Source: Dolomedes plantarius (lineage: Eukaryota > Arthropoda > Arachnida > Araneae > Dolomedidae). From it: 64,000 nucleotides of DNA. The translations under genes and the position numbers were made by a program. Position 1 is the first letter of the stretch. Each line of letters opens with the position of its first letter. The notes below the pieces were generated by a model that was not told where the DNA came from, ran no database searches, and worked only from the letters and a program-made list of their open reading frames with translations. Positions 25,499-38,209 of the stretch are shown here, in pieces. The stretch covers positions 113,966,951 through 114,030,950 of the forward strand of contig OU015491.1 in assembly GCA_907164885.2 (NCBI GenBank), read 5' to 3'.

Positions 25499-26999
25499 TT
25501 AATGTCAAGCAGAGGTGTATTGTTTTTTTCCTAGATGATTTAGTTGAGTATATCATTTGTTATATTTGTATTATGTAAATTGGGTTTATTCTTAGATTCA
25601 ATAATTTAGACAAAAATTGACAGTATTTATTTTTGTATTGTAATACAAAAAGCTCTCTTTCCTTTCTTGAAAAAATGTTTAAAGTAATTAGGATAAAAAA
25701 AATATATTTGATATCCAAATGGTACAAAAAAATAAAACAGATTGAGATTCAAATTAGCAAGCAAAAAGTTTTTTTTATTATAATTCTTGAAGAAAACTGT
25801 TAATACACCGCAACGGGAAAGGTCAAGTCTGGCAAAATCATGTATACGATCTCACATGTCTAGGAATTACTTAGGAACAAAATTTCATCCCATCGTATAT
25901 CATGCTTGTCAACTTTGTTACACCAGATTTAGTTTAAATATTTTTAATACTTTTTATATTTTTTTAAAAGAAAATATTATTTAATAACTGATAAGAGGAA
26001 GTGAAGAAAATATTTTTTCTTATTGTGCTTCCATCAAACAAGATTTTTAACGATATATTTTCATGGATTATATTAAAATTGTGTTTAATGTTTACTTGTT
26101 GTGCGCTGATAGTTCAACAAACATTATAGGAAAGTAAACTGATAATATATTTTGTACAAAATTCGTTAAAAACAGTTTCAAATTGACTTTGTTTACAAAT
26201 ATACTTTGTCCGTTGTATATAGAGATTTTTTAAATAAAAAGTTATAAAAATTGAATTATTGATTGAAAATATTTAATATTTTCAAAGTAATTATACATAC
26301 TCGCTAAGAGTTATCAAATATCTACCTGAATAATTTAAAGTAAAAATATATAATCATGGATTTTTTTCCTTGAGTTTTACATCTGAAAATACAATTTTTT
26401 AAATACCGTGTAAAAGTTGAATTGTTTCAAAATTTTAATTCATAAGAGTTAACCGTACAAATGCAGCATTTTTATAAACACAAAATAAGAACAAATCTTT
26501 TGGAAATATATTAGTGGTTTTATAAAAATTAAAGGGGTGTTAAAGAATTAATCGACTTATTTTTTTGCCAATTACTGCTAGTAATAAAAATTAGGATGTT
26601 TTATCCCCAAAAATGTTCTGAATTGAAATATATACAATACAAGAAAATATATATAGCGTTACAATCAAGTTCTATTAAGTTTTATAGTGTGTTGCATGCA
26701 TCAGTACATGTGAAAGTTCGAACCAATAGTGGAATACACCGATTTTTTATTTATTTATTTTTTTATTTTTGCATACTCATTTTATCATATGCTTTCACAT
26801 GTTTAGTTTCTTACTGTAATGATAAGGATAACTTTTTTGATATATATGATGAATCATATTTGATGATTAGAATATAGTTTAGAATTGCATTTTAATATAA
26901 CCATGAGTAAATTGTATTAGATGAAAGACCATGCTTGAAAATATTTAAAAAAGGACTTTTTAAAAAAGGTTTTAAAATGAATATATAATATTTTATTTA
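25499..26999. other. Unassigned AT-rich DNA
   Basis: No recognisable features. ORFs of 60-93 codons (for example 26596-26877) are AT-rich with no motif. Confidence 0.5.
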
Positions 27000-27310
27000 T
27001 CACAAATGCTAGGCTTTGTGAAAGTCAATAATCTTCTGGATTCCGAATATATCTGAACAGTACATTTAAAGCTATTAAGGGCAGGTCACTAGTCAATGTG
27101 ACAACTGTCCATTGAGAGTCCAGAATTTCAGAGACAGCAGGCCGAGGAGTTTTTTAGTCCAATTTTAAAAAGATGGCCATTGAGACAATCGTGTCCTGTT
27201 AAAAGACGAAAGGTGGCAACCTCAGAACTACGTGGAAGGTCCGGAATCGGCGTCCCACTATTACAGAGACGTGCACAGGCTAGTGCAGGTAGGCTAGTGC
27301 AGGAGCTAGT
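27000..27310 (-). pseudogene. Non-LTR retrotransposon RNase H/3' region fragment
   Basis: The minus-strand reading gives SSEVATFRLLTGHDCLNGHL, then FKIGLKNSSACCLC, NSGFSMDSCHID and, after stops, PALNSFKCTVQIYSESRRLL. This matches the end of Jockey/I-type LINE polyproteins, where the sequence runs 'LRTGH..l..HL.r.G...sp.C..C......EHl...Cpal'. The CxxC...H arrangement is partly preserved. It has several stops, with no neighbouring reverse transcriptase and no A tail, so it is an old isolated fragment. Upstream on this strand is a short tandem repeat around GGCTAGTGCAG (27275-27296). Confidence 0.6.
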
Positions 27311-28799
27311 ACCCTAGCAGGTAAGTCAAATTCAAATCTTTTCTCAAATTCCATTTTAATGAGAAGTTTAGCTGCATGAAAAGTCAAACGATTGTCCTAT
27401 ATAATATCTTTTGGAGGAATTAAAAGAATCAAACATTCAAAACTGTCATTTACTAAATTTTTTGAAGATGAGTAGTATGTAAATTTTATTGCATCGGTAT
27501 CACCCAAACTGCCGATAAACAATTATTTGTTACTGCCATATAAAGGTCATAATATAATTTAAATTATTCTAACATTCCACAAAAGGAGGATGAAAGCACT
27601 TAGTAATTATTCTTTGTCAAAATTTATTTTTTCGTAGCTAATGAAGCTTTTTCTAATTCTACGTAAGCAATTAGATACGACATGAAATAATTATATTAAG
27701 AGAAAAAAAATATTTCCTCTCTTAGCGTTACGAGAAGCTAAACCGAAAAAAATATAATTTTGAGTATTGGCTCAATTAAGAAAACACATCTCTAATTAAA
27801 TTAAAATATAATTATTAAAATATAAAAGATTGCATCCCTTCTCTTTTTATTTTTTGTCTTCAAAAGAAACTTTTGAATCGTTTCTCAGCCTTTGATGTAG
27901 ATTTGCTTCTTTATCTTAGAAAACAATTAAAAATTATTTCGCTTATGTAAATACTATGAATGCGAAGAATGATTATGGATATTTTTCTGTAAAAGAGAAC
28001 TACATATTGCCATTTTTTTGCCATTGTATTAATTTATTTTAAGGTATTTCCTTTTTAAATTACATATGAAGATTATACTTATGTACTTTTTTTTTACTAT
28101 CAAGGAAATTTTTGAAGAGATTTAAAGGAAAAAAAACCATTAAGTCAGAAGGAAAAGCTCTATTTTTCACTGAACAATTTACTTCACCATATCTTTTATT
28201 AAATAATCATATTAAAAAACTAATTCATTATGAGAAGCAGATATTGCTTAGACTCTGAATCGCTAATTTTATAGCTATGCTTAGTCTCAAGAATACGTAA
28301 AGGTCAGCGGCAGTATGACGTGTGCTGAAAGCTTTTTTCTAATTAATACTGAAATATGTATCTAAATATAGACTTGCTTTGTATCTTCAATCGTTTTACA
28401 AAATATTTATGATTTCGGATCAGAACAGAATATGTAAAATATTAATCTTTTAAAGATGCAGCGTAAAAATGGATGACGGAATAACCCATTAATCTACAAA
28501 AGTATTTAAGAATATAAAGGAATGATCAGAAACTATGAAGGTTTATACATGGATGTCCAATTGGTTGATATATTCTTATCTTTGCCTTTATGAAAAAGCA
28601 AAGATAAATAAACTAGTACAGCTTTGGTTGATAGAAACATATTTTAAGGCACGCATCTAAGATGATGGAGACGATGAATGAAAAGAAAAATAATGAGTCT
28701 TTCGGATGCACACTTATATTAACTTTTTTTTTAAACTCCAGATACATGTTGCTGTAATAAATGTTGGGAAAATATATTAATTGACTTCTAGGTTCACAT
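27311..28799. other. Unassigned AT-rich DNA
   Basis: No recognisable gene or repeat family. Confidence 0.5.
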
Positions 28800-29170
28800 C
28801 TTTTAATATTCATTAAAATGGCTTCTCCAATTTCAATTAAAATATTTTTAAACATACTGGTCTCCGGAATATTCTAATGTAAATCATTATGTAAACATAT
28901 ACCATTATATGTGGTTAAAAATGCTTCAGAAAAGTTCTTGAAACTGCATAGATAAATAGAAATTATTATATGCTTGTTACAAAATATTATTTAATATTTA
29001 TTGAAATGGATTCTTAAATTACAGTTTAAAATTTTTAAACATACTAGTCTCCAGAATATAATATTGTAGATCATTAAGTAAATATGTATCAAGATATATA
29101 GTTATAAAATGTTTCAGAAACATTCTTGAAACTGCATAATTTAATAGAAATTATTATATACTTGTTATAA
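28800..29170 (+). repeat. Tandem duplication, about 188-bp unit
   Basis: Two direct copies (about 28800-28987 and 28988-29170) share TTTTTAAACATACT(G/A)GTCTCC, TTCTTGAAACTGCATA and TAGAAATTATTATAT(G/A)CTTGTTA. They diverge at roughly one site in six by eye. Confidence 0.8.
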
Positions 29171-32100
29171 ATTTATAATTTTTCGTAAAATTTTTTTTCT
29201 CTGAAATTAGTCGAATCGTGCTTATTACAGAGTACTGTATATTCGAATAATAATGTGTATGCATAGAAGTACACTGGACGCCCTTCTGTCGTAGTCTACA
29301 TACAAGGGTGGATGAGCAACGGAAACACGATTTAACATGTTTACCGTATTCAATCTGGGTTGTTCAGAGCATGCTTCATATCTAAATCCGTTATTCATGG
29401 ACCTTAAATGGATTACCTATAGTGAGTTACAGCAATAGAATTTATTTAATAAACTGACATAGATATTAAGTTTCTCTGTTGAAAAAAAATCTCATTCCGA
29501 GTCTTTCTGACATTATTACAGACGTAAAATATTATATTTTTAGTCACATCAACTTCTCGCAACTGACAGTTTAATTTTAGCATTTCTTTTATGATACACA
29601 GATAATCGACAAAACGGTGCATCAAAGACAGTTTAATAGTTGAGGTTCCAATGTGTTACTCTTATCGCATCATCTAATGAGGTAAATTTTGAACTCTATC
29701 TCTCACAAAAGAAAGTTTAACATAATCCAAATGATTACAAGTCGACACATCTACCCCTTACGCATGGAATATTCCGAGAACTTGCAAATATATCTGTGTT
29801 TGCATGTAAAGAGTATCAAGTCCAAAGTCGTCGCTATGAAAAAATGTGATTTAAAAAAAAGAATTATGTAAAGTCATTTTTTTAAAGTTAAATTTTCAAT
29901 TATTTTTTAAAGTTAATTTTTCCAATTTTATTTTTATTGAGTAAAGAGTGTTAAGTCCTTTATTGGGACATAACCCCTTTAACGCTAACACGTTTGTGTT
30001 TTGTTTCACATATCCCAAATTTTCCCAGATGAATATAAATATTTAAGAGTGGAATTGAACTTAGCTTTCTGTACCCTGCAGTAGCTCTTGATTTTTCAAA
30101 CATGCCTGGTTTTTATAACTTATTTTAGCCCATATTTGACTTCACACCCTTTGTACAGGAAACACAGATATACAAAACCAACGTACCAAGCAATGTATTA
30201 TACATATAGGAAAGGACGCTCTCTATACATTTTGCTACATTCAGCTATGTTAGGACATTTTAAAAACCGTCACTTTTTCTGACAATATTCATGGTATGGT
30301 AAACCCTACTGTACACAAAGAAAATAAACTGTTTTTTCTAAGCTGGATTATTAATGGGTCATTTACAAGAAATTATTCCATAGGTGAAAAAGATTGTTTG
30401 GAAATTGTATTCCAAATTTCCATTACATTACAGTAGATAGATGTTTCAGAAGTTTTACATTTTTTCCTTTTGTTTCCAGTTTGAATAAATCTTCGCTCAA
30501 TTAAAATTGTTAAATTTTCTGGGATGTTTTATGATTTTCGAACTTCTTTAGCAGATATGAATGTCCCATTGTTTATTGACTGGTTGATAAGAAATATGCA
30601 ATGGATGCCCAATTTCTATTTCCTATATAAGTGTCTGTAGTATCAAACTCCGAAACTTTATGTTACAGTGGAAATTTATCGTATCCCAAGCAAACTAATC
30701 TTTACACATTTTGAGTTCCCTTCATAATCCTTAAATAAAGAAATAAAAAAGGAAATGTTTTTCTAATGGAATACAATCCCATTTAGAGATTTAGTACACA
30801 GAGATTAAATTCTTACTACAACGCTTAACACCAATTGTACACAAACAGTCGTATAAGTATATATTTTGTCTATACAAACAAATAAATTAGCGAAACAAAT
30901 CCTTTAATTTATTACTCGTGTTCTAATTAAGTTCCATCTGATTTCAATACAACGATCGCAATTATTTCAAGCACAGCTCTTGTTTTTTTCAAATCTGTAA
31001 TTTATTAATATATTTGAAACGCCGAAAACTACATATTTCACGCAACTTGCTTCTCATTCATATTGGCGAAGTTTACAAAAGCCTCATCAAATGGATGAGG
31101 CATTCGATAAGCAGATATCGACTACGTTTTCAGTCTACAGGCGCAGCAAAACTAATTTACTTCTATGTTCCTCATGGCTCGAAATTGCGTTGTGTCATAG
31201 CGTGATTCGATCCTGTTTACCTATTGCAGAAATCTACTGACAAATGAAAATATTTGGGAAACTCAAATGACTTTGCATAAACTATTAAAACCAATTTAGG
31301 ACACCACCGTTTTATTGCATAAGAGTTAAAAGGTGTCGTAGTAAAAACAAATATTACCCTTTTCAGTTACTAAAATAGCGTGATTAATACCCAACCCACT
31401 AAACAGTTAGCAGAAGTTTTACAAATGAATTATTATATATGCAAATGCAACAGAAACTAAATGTCAAAGATGAATAAAGAATTTAAAGGAAAGTAAAATC
31501 AGTTTTAAAAGCATATATCAATATTCCTTTTTAACGTCACAATGTGGATTTTTTTAATAATTTTTCTAAATTACACCAAAACAGAACTAAAAATTATTTC
31601 ACCTAAAATCAAATTATTAGAAATCTTTGTTGTTACGTTTAAAGCAAAACCATTGTAAAAAGGTACAGTGCAGCTGTTACCTAGGAAGGAACATTTAACT
31701 TTTATTAAAAACTACTGAAATAACATAAAAAGTACAATCTTCTGTTATTTTAATGTTTTTAAAAACTTTTTTAAATGACTTCCCCTAACGACTATGAACC
31801 ATGGATTTTTTTATCAGCTTTAAAGCAGAAAGCTTAAGGTTTTAGAGCTACTTCGATGAAAAATATCAGTATTTTCATTAAAAAAAATTAGCAGACTAAT
31901 TAACGTCTAGATCCAGTGAATCTGAAATGTTTATCAAGCGTTCATTACATCCATAAAGTTTTAACATAATTCAAAAAGAATGTTTTCGAAACTATTTGAA
32001 TATATTTGCTAGTCTTATGACCTGATAAGTTTTTAATATATATTTGCTACTCTTTTACTCTGAATAAAATTTAGTATATATTTTTCCAACTTGATGGTGT

Positions 32101-33839
32101 TAATTTAAAAAAAAAGCGCTGGATGAGATAGTACAAATTATAATTAACGGACTTTTGTATTGTTATACCTTTCAATAATATAATTTAAACTTTCTAAAAT
32201 ATAGCATGGGACAATTAACTAAATACTATTTTGTGTAATGAATCTCGTAACACTATTTAATAAATGATTTTTTTGTATATTGCTTCACGTTATACAATTA
32301 AATAGTGGTATAAATATCAGGTAAAACGATAACAGAAATTTACAACGAGAATTATTAGATATGTATACGTAGCAGAAACTAAATGTGAAAGATTAACTAA
32401 GAATTCAAAAACAAAAAATGAATCAGACTGTATTATTAAACTGATAGTATTACATAACTTAACAAGGTATTATGAGGGAGTGTATTCTTCATAATCAAAC
32501 TAAAATCCCAAAAAAGGAAGCAAGTATAATAAGCAAAATTTTATAAAAAATACATCTTTTTCGAAACGGCTAACATCATACTAAGAAAATCAAAGCATGT
32601 TTATCTACTAAAACCTACAGATAATGAAACTTTTAACGAAGAAAAAAGAGTTAGTCATAGAATACTTATTATTTCTATTCTTTAAAAAACTGACAAAGTG
32701 TATGACCAACAGTAGGAAAAAATTTAAAAAATGACAAAACCTTAAAAAAACCTTGCGATAAATCGTGGTGGCATTGGTTCAAATACCTAAATAAAAACTA
32801 AGCTGAAGCGGACGGTAATACTTCAGTCATGATATTCTGTGCGAGTTCTTTTAAATAAAAAAATACGAACTTAAACTGATAAATCTGAATTTCAATTACT
32901 ATTAATTGCATCAATTTCTGAATTCAATTATCTCTGTATAATACGGCCAGTATTACATAATAGGTAAATGAATCTATTGCCTAATAGTATATATTACTGC
33001 CCAGAATGGATAATCAGTATTCCAGTCATGTATTTCAAAGTTTATGCAAGCACTTGACATTCTACCGTTTAGTGATTAGAATATCAGAATGAGATGCTGT
33101 TGATAACGAGTTTGAATGTTTCAGTGATCACCGCTCGTTTTTTCAAAGGGTCCGGGACACATTTTAAATTTTTTTTATTTATTGAATTAAAATTTTGAAT
33201 TTTTTTGTGGTAGTTAACCATCCAATTTTTAAACAAAATCATATCATAGAACTTCTGAAAAAGTTTTTTAAAAATTTTAAAAAAAAGTTGGGTAATTTAA
33301 AATCGTTATTATTTGAAATATTAGCTGTTAAATTTGCAAATTTTTTCATTCAATTAAACAGAAATATATAAGTTTTAATTTTGATTCAGAATTTTTTTAA
33401 ATTTTATTTCTTTAAAAGACTAAAAATATTTAGATTAAAAATTACAAAAAAAATTATGTAACTTATTTTAAAAAAATCATATTTTCAAAAGTAAATATTT
33501 TTTTCAAATTTGCTGATTTAAAATTAAAGTAAAATAGTTGTAAAAGACATGTTCTGAGTTTCAACCATTTATCTTTAACGGTTCTTGACTTATAACAATT
33601 TAAAGTCGAGAACTGGGGGAAAAATTCCTCATGCAGAAAAACGCACTTACAGGTTTAAACAACGATTGGCTACCATTAAAATTTTGCAAAAAACATAGTA
33701 ATTTCTCCTGTTCAAATTAAGATAGAAACCTGATTTAAGCATCATTTTAAGCGTAAAAGAACATAGAAATTTTTCAATAAAATTTTTAAAAAAAATTTGA
33801 ACAATTTTGCGTCCTGGACACCCTTAACAGATAAAGAAT
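29171..33839. other. Unassigned AT-rich DNA
   Basis: No gene recognised in 4.7 kb. A weak direct similarity links about 31420-31490 with 32340-32410 (both contain CAGAAACTAAATGT and GAATTATTA). 33160-33560 is dominated by A- and T-runs. Confidence 0.45.

Positions 33840-33889
<50 letters not shown>
33840..33889. repeat. Compound (CA)n(TA)n microsatellite
   Basis: A CA tract (33840-33864) runs directly into a TA tract (to 33889). Confidence 0.95.
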
Positions 33890-35454
33890 TACAAACACAA
33901 CAAATTAATAAGTGTACAGATTCTCTCTCAAATATGAGTTTATTTTTTTCTTCTTCTAGAAACGATTATTGAGATAACTCCCTCAGCAAGTACTCTTTGT
34001 AAAGAAACATCGTACCTGAAGAACCGATAAAAGTATTGAAGAGAGTATCATAATCTTACAAGAAACGCTTTAGCATCCGAAATCGATACCAATACCAACA
34101 TTGCAATCGATTTCAGGATATTTGAGTGTATTGAACATTGGGAAGAATTTCAGGGGGATTGTGACAATGACTTTTAAGCTGATAGAAAGTACCTGAGGGC
34201 GTAATAATATTAATATTTCGCATAGTATGAAATTAAAATATCGATTATCGAGTTTAACGAAAATAAGCAGACATATCGATTGTAAAGGAATACTATTGTC
34301 TTAAAAATGGGCATAAGCATACAGTATTTAAGATTGGGATAATGATAATATGTGCATTTACTAGATATCGAATTCTGGTAATTCGGGGCTAAACGAAACA
34401 AAATGTCTTCCTATTACTTTATCAGTTTAAAACGTGAGTATGTAAAGACTTTCTTTTTCAGTATAGTAAAGAATTTTTTTCTCTCTTTCGACAGAGTAAT
34501 TTGTATCGCAAAAATTTCGAAGCATGAAAAACTTTTTACATTTTGTTTCAGTATATGGACTAATACATTACCCACATGCAGGTTTTACAAAGGACGTATA
34601 GACAAAGGACGTATAGACTAAAAAACAAAATTTTTCTCAGCTCTTTCCTGAAAAATGTCGAATTTTCCGTGAAAGACCAAATATGAACTGAAAGAAAACT
34701 GATGTTTTTCAAAAGAGTCTTGCAAAAATTCTCTTAAAACTGTACAATAGACACTTTATAAATAATTATTAAACCCATAAATGCATGTAATTTTTTCCCA
34801 ATAGCACAAGGGAAATAGTGCTTTAACCCTAAAATATTAAAGAAAAAATACTAGTGTTTTTTAAAGATGCAAATCTGGAAAAATCTTTTTTTAACAAAGC
34901 GTACTTCTTTCAGCTCTTAGAAATAATTAAAAAACAGTTGGCTTTGATTTATTAATTATTAAAAATATGGATAAAATGGCATTTCTTTTATTAAAATCAC
35001 ACAAATTAACGGTACATTTTGGTCCAGAAATCTTTAAAATAAAATACACCGTGAACACGAAACAAGTAAATATAGATTTCAAGAAAATAAAACAAATATA
35101 TACCAAGTTAAACATTAATACATTATCCCGATCTATGTGTAATCATTTGCTTAAAAAAAATCAACGTTTTATATGTAAAAAATGCATTTTTGACTTAAAA
35201 TACTGGTTAATATTTTATTATATTTATATAAAATATAATTTCAATCATCATGATTCATGACATCACCTCATCTTATAAGATTAAATAAAGAATGATAGAC
35301 AGTTTTCGTGCGCTAACTCGATTTATATTTCGTTACTTTACAATAAGGGCAGAATTTACGAACATTAATAGCTATTAACAAGCAAAGCTTATTTATTTTA
35401 ACCTTATCTTGATCACCTTTCCTCGCACTGCAAAAGTGAAAAAATTAAGTTATG

Positions 35455-35456
<2 letters not shown>
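33890..35456. other. Unassigned AT-rich DNA
   Basis: No recognisable features except a 16-bp tandem duplication, ACAAAGGACGTATAGA, at about 34587-34618. The 97-codon ORF at 34967-35260 is Lys/Ile-rich with no motif and overlaps another ORF on the opposite strand. Confidence 0.45.

Positions 35457-35502
<46 letters not shown>
35457..35502. repeat. (TA)n microsatellite
   Basis: A pure TA tract; 35503-36418 beyond it is AT-rich with no identified feature. Confidence 0.95.
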
Positions 35503-35508
<6 letters not shown>

Positions 35509-36418
35509 TCTCATAAATTAATTTACCATATATATTATATATTATATAATATAAATACCATATAAAAAGATATTAGATAAATATATTATGTATAACGCAT
35601 TTTACCATAATGTATTTATCTCATATCATTTTTTACCATCTAAGATTCACACTATAATATAATATTATTTATTAGAAAATGATTTGATTCAGACTGTATT
35701 CTTAGAAAAAAGATTTGAAAAAATTTACACTTTTCAATTTAATCCCCAAATCAAATTTTAACTGATACTTCCCAAATTATATTTGTTATTCTTCCATTCC
35801 TTTTATTTTATCAGAAACTTGATATGATATAACAGGGGTTTTCAAAAGTATCATAATCCTCGGAAAATGTCTTGTATTTGAAATCGATTCTTCCATCAGA
35901 TCTGTAATCGATGTTTTAAGACGCTGATAAAAATGGGAGCCTGGAAGAAATGTTCTGTAAAGGTAAATAAAAACGGCAAACTACAACCGTATTTTTACGT
36001 CATTTATATTGTTTTATTTTCGCCATTTCCTCCATACCTTCATTCCATTTTTAAAGTTTTATTGTTCAGTTACGTTAAAACACCATGGATATAAAACTTA
36101 CGCATTTTTACCATAATATACATGATAAAGGTATTTTGTTAATGATATTTTCTGTTTTTTTTTTTCGATGGATTCGCATATCTTTCTGTAATCAACTGAT
36201 TTACTAAGACAAAAACAAAAGTTTAGTGATTTCAAATGACCAATACTAACAGAGAAACTTTGTATTTGTGATTAATTCTTATATATTGATAATAGACAGT
36301 GTTTGAGGTTTTCTGATAAAAGATCTAATATCATAAAGTGAATTGTGGCGCTTAAAACTTTGTATATATTGTATTTTTTTGATTTTAGCTATTTGAAATG
36401 TGTATCATAATCTTAATG

Positions 36419-37025
36419 CAGTGATTCTCAACATTTTCAACCAACGTACCCCTTTTTGTGTATCATTAAATATGCGTACCCCCAACAAAAACAATGTGTT
36501 ATATTAGTTATTGATAAAGGTTAAAGTAAATATTAAATATTAAAGTTTAAATATTAACCTATTAAAGTTTAATTACGAATTGGTAATTTAAATTAAAAAC
36601 AAGAAATTTTATTTCAGTGGACTTGTTATCACAAAGTTTTTACTAAACAGTCATAAAATTGAAAACGTCTATGAAAATAATTAGTTGGAACACTGGTCTT
36701 GTTTTTGTTTACAAAGTTCATCAATGTTTGGCTCCAGCTTGATCAAATACAGCTGTAATTCATCCTCAACATTAAGCATGTTTCTATACTTGTTCTTCAG
36801 GTAAGTTAAACTTGAAAATCCTTTTTCTCCCAAGTAAGTTGTCCTAAACCCCAGAAGGTACTTCACAGCAATGTATGCTAGTTCTTTGTGTTCTTTTCCA
36901 TACCAGTTCAGAAGTTAATTAACAAAGTATTGCAAAACTTTTTTTTATTGGTAGGTAACCGCGTACCCATTACAGATTTTCGCGTACCCCTAAGGGGTAC
37001 GCGTACCACCGGTTGAGAATCATTG
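36419..37025 (-). mobile_element. hAT deletion derivative
   Basis: The tips are inverted repeats: CAGTGATTCTCAAC at 36419 and, reverse-complemented, CAATGATTCTCAAC at the right end (13 of 14 match). The flanking 8-mers TCTTAATG and CCTTTATG match at six positions, consistent with an aged 8-bp hAT target duplication. Subterminal copies of CGTACCCC occur near both ends, including AAGGGGTACGCGTACC. It is 607 bp long, with a small transposase C-terminal piece inside. Confidence 0.8.
36681..36915 (-). pseudogene. hAT transposase C-terminal (dimerisation) fragment
   Basis: The minus-strand frame reads NWYGKEHKELAYIAVKYLLG, then FRTTYLGEKGFSSLTYLKNK and YRNMLNVEDELQLYL, ending KQKQDQCSN before a stop at 36681. 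This matches the hAT C-terminal dimerisation region of ZBED/FAM200-like proteins ('LLPFATTYLCESGFSALT.IKTKYR..LNVE.DLR'). The upstream frame is closed by a stop just before LLNWYG, so only about 75 residues of a protein usually over 500 remain. Within a 607-bp element with both tips, it marks an internally deleted copy of a larger autonomous hAT. The resemblance to host ZBED5/FAM200 genes reflects common hAT ancestry; the tips argue for transposon origin here. Confidence 0.8.
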
Positions 37026-37189
37026 CCTTTATGTAATAACTTTCAATATATTATTGAAAATAATATTATGTATGCCATTATAAGTCACCAAAAGTTATGT
37101 TTTAGGCAGTAGTTTGGGGTGAGTGGTTTAAAAATATGAAACAAAGTTATATCGTGCAGAAATAGTCGGAAATGTTTTTTTTCCCTTTC

Positions 37190-37410
37190 AAAGCTCCAGG
37201 CACTTGTCTCTGATGGTAGTTACTTCTTGACATTGTCCCTTGGATATCCACGAAGATTTGCTGGCTACTTTACTATTGGAGCATCATATAGGTGAGCCAG
37301 CATTGCTCCATATAAGGGGGAAGACACGGAACCGATAAAGCCTTATTCGAGATTCGAACCCAAGCCCACTGCGTGGTCGCTCAGAAACTTAACTACTACA
37401 TAATCTGGGC
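37190..37410 (-). repeat. tRNA-derived SINE
   Basis: On the minus strand a B box GGGTTCGAATCTC and an A-box-like TAGTTAAGTTTCTGAGCG form a tRNA-like head at the right end. The distal part (plus strand CAGGCACTTGTCTCTG and TACTATTGGAGCATCATATA) matches the tail region of the SINEs at 37637 and 37965. It is more diverged than those two. Confidence 0.7.
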
Positions 37411-37636
37411 AGATAGTCGGGAACGTAATGTTTAGTATAACATAATATATAATGTTTAGTATAACATTTTTTGTAGTCTTTAGTATAACATATTTTATAT
37501 TTTTTAAGCACATATGATTTTTTGGTACGAAAAAATTATCTCTTTATGTCAAACAGAACAAGATACTGTAAATAGTAAAATGGAAATCTCATACACAAAA
37601 ATAGACAAACCAGGGATAAGTTAGTTATAATTAAAG

Positions 37637-37861
37637 ATTTTTTTCCAATGCGCAGGCACTTGTCATTAGACATTCGCCTATACCACGCCGCAATTTTTAC
37701 TGCCCATTTTATTGTTAGGGCACCATATAGGCGGACAGCATTACCGCCTTTGAAGGGAGGTCACGAACGGAGGCATTTTTCGTGGCGCAACGCCGGGATT
37801 CGATCTGAGCACCCTCAGCAGGGAAAACCAGCGCGCTGTACCACTGGGCCGCCACAAGTCC
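37637..37861 (-). repeat. tRNA-derived SINE, flanked by 15-bp duplication
   Basis: A perfect direct duplication TAGTTATAATTAAAG flanks it (37622-37636 and 37862-37876). The minus strand starts GGACTTGTGGCGGCCCAGTG, a tRNA-like head with an A-box-like TGGCGGCCCAGTGG, and has a B-box-like CAGATCGAATCCC. It ends CCTGCGCATTGG plus an A-rich tail. The 91-codon ORF spanning 37648-37923 is a by-product. Confidence 0.9.
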
Positions 37862-37964
37862 TAGTTATAATTAAAGTAAAAGTGTCTCATAAAGTAATTT
37901 TCAGTATTCACAATAATACTTAGTAAGTTATAGTTTGAAAAATTATTAGTTTATTTTGTTGATA

Positions 37965-38200
37965 GGGCTTGTGGCGGCCCAGTGGTACGGCGCGCTGGTT
38001 TTCGGTGCTGAGGATGCTCGGATCGAATCCTGGCGTCGCGCCACGAAAAATGTCTCCGTTCGAGTCGTCCGTTCATAGGGGGTAATGCTGTCCGCCTATA
38101 TGGTGCCCTCACAATAAAATGGGTAGTAAAATTGCGAAGTAGTATAGGCGAATGTTTGACGACAAGTGCCTCCGCATTGAAAATAAATAAATAAACAAAA
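37965..38200 (+). repeat. tRNA-derived SINE, inverted partner
   Basis: Starts GGGCTTGTGGCGGCCCAGTG with B-box-like GGATCGAATCC, and ends GCATTGAAAATAAATAAATA, an (AAAT)n tail. The flanks TTGTTGATA (37956-37964) and TTGTCGATA (38201-38209) look like a target duplication with one mismatch. It is the same family as the copy at 37637 but oppositely oriented, giving a head-to-head pair about 100 bp apart. Confidence 0.88.
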
Positions 38201-38209
38201 TTGTCGATA

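Noticed and set aside
27300..27315. A perfect-looking splice donor (CAG followed by GTAAGT) as evidence of an exon at about 27000-27308
   Set aside because: The adjacent sequence reads as a LINE RNase H fragment on the opposite strand and no plus-strand coding frame supports an exon.
28800..29170. CRISPR-like repeat array
   Set aside because: Only two long diverged copies with no spacers; it is a tandem duplication in a eukaryotic genome.
36681..36866. Host ZBED/FAM200-like gene
   Set aside because: Only about 75 C-terminal residues exist, inside an element with hAT termini; a stop lies directly upstream.
37960..38040. Possible functional tRNA gene
   Set aside because: The A-box and B-box-like sequences sit in the head of a SINE that has a tail and target duplication, and the cloverleaf is degenerate.
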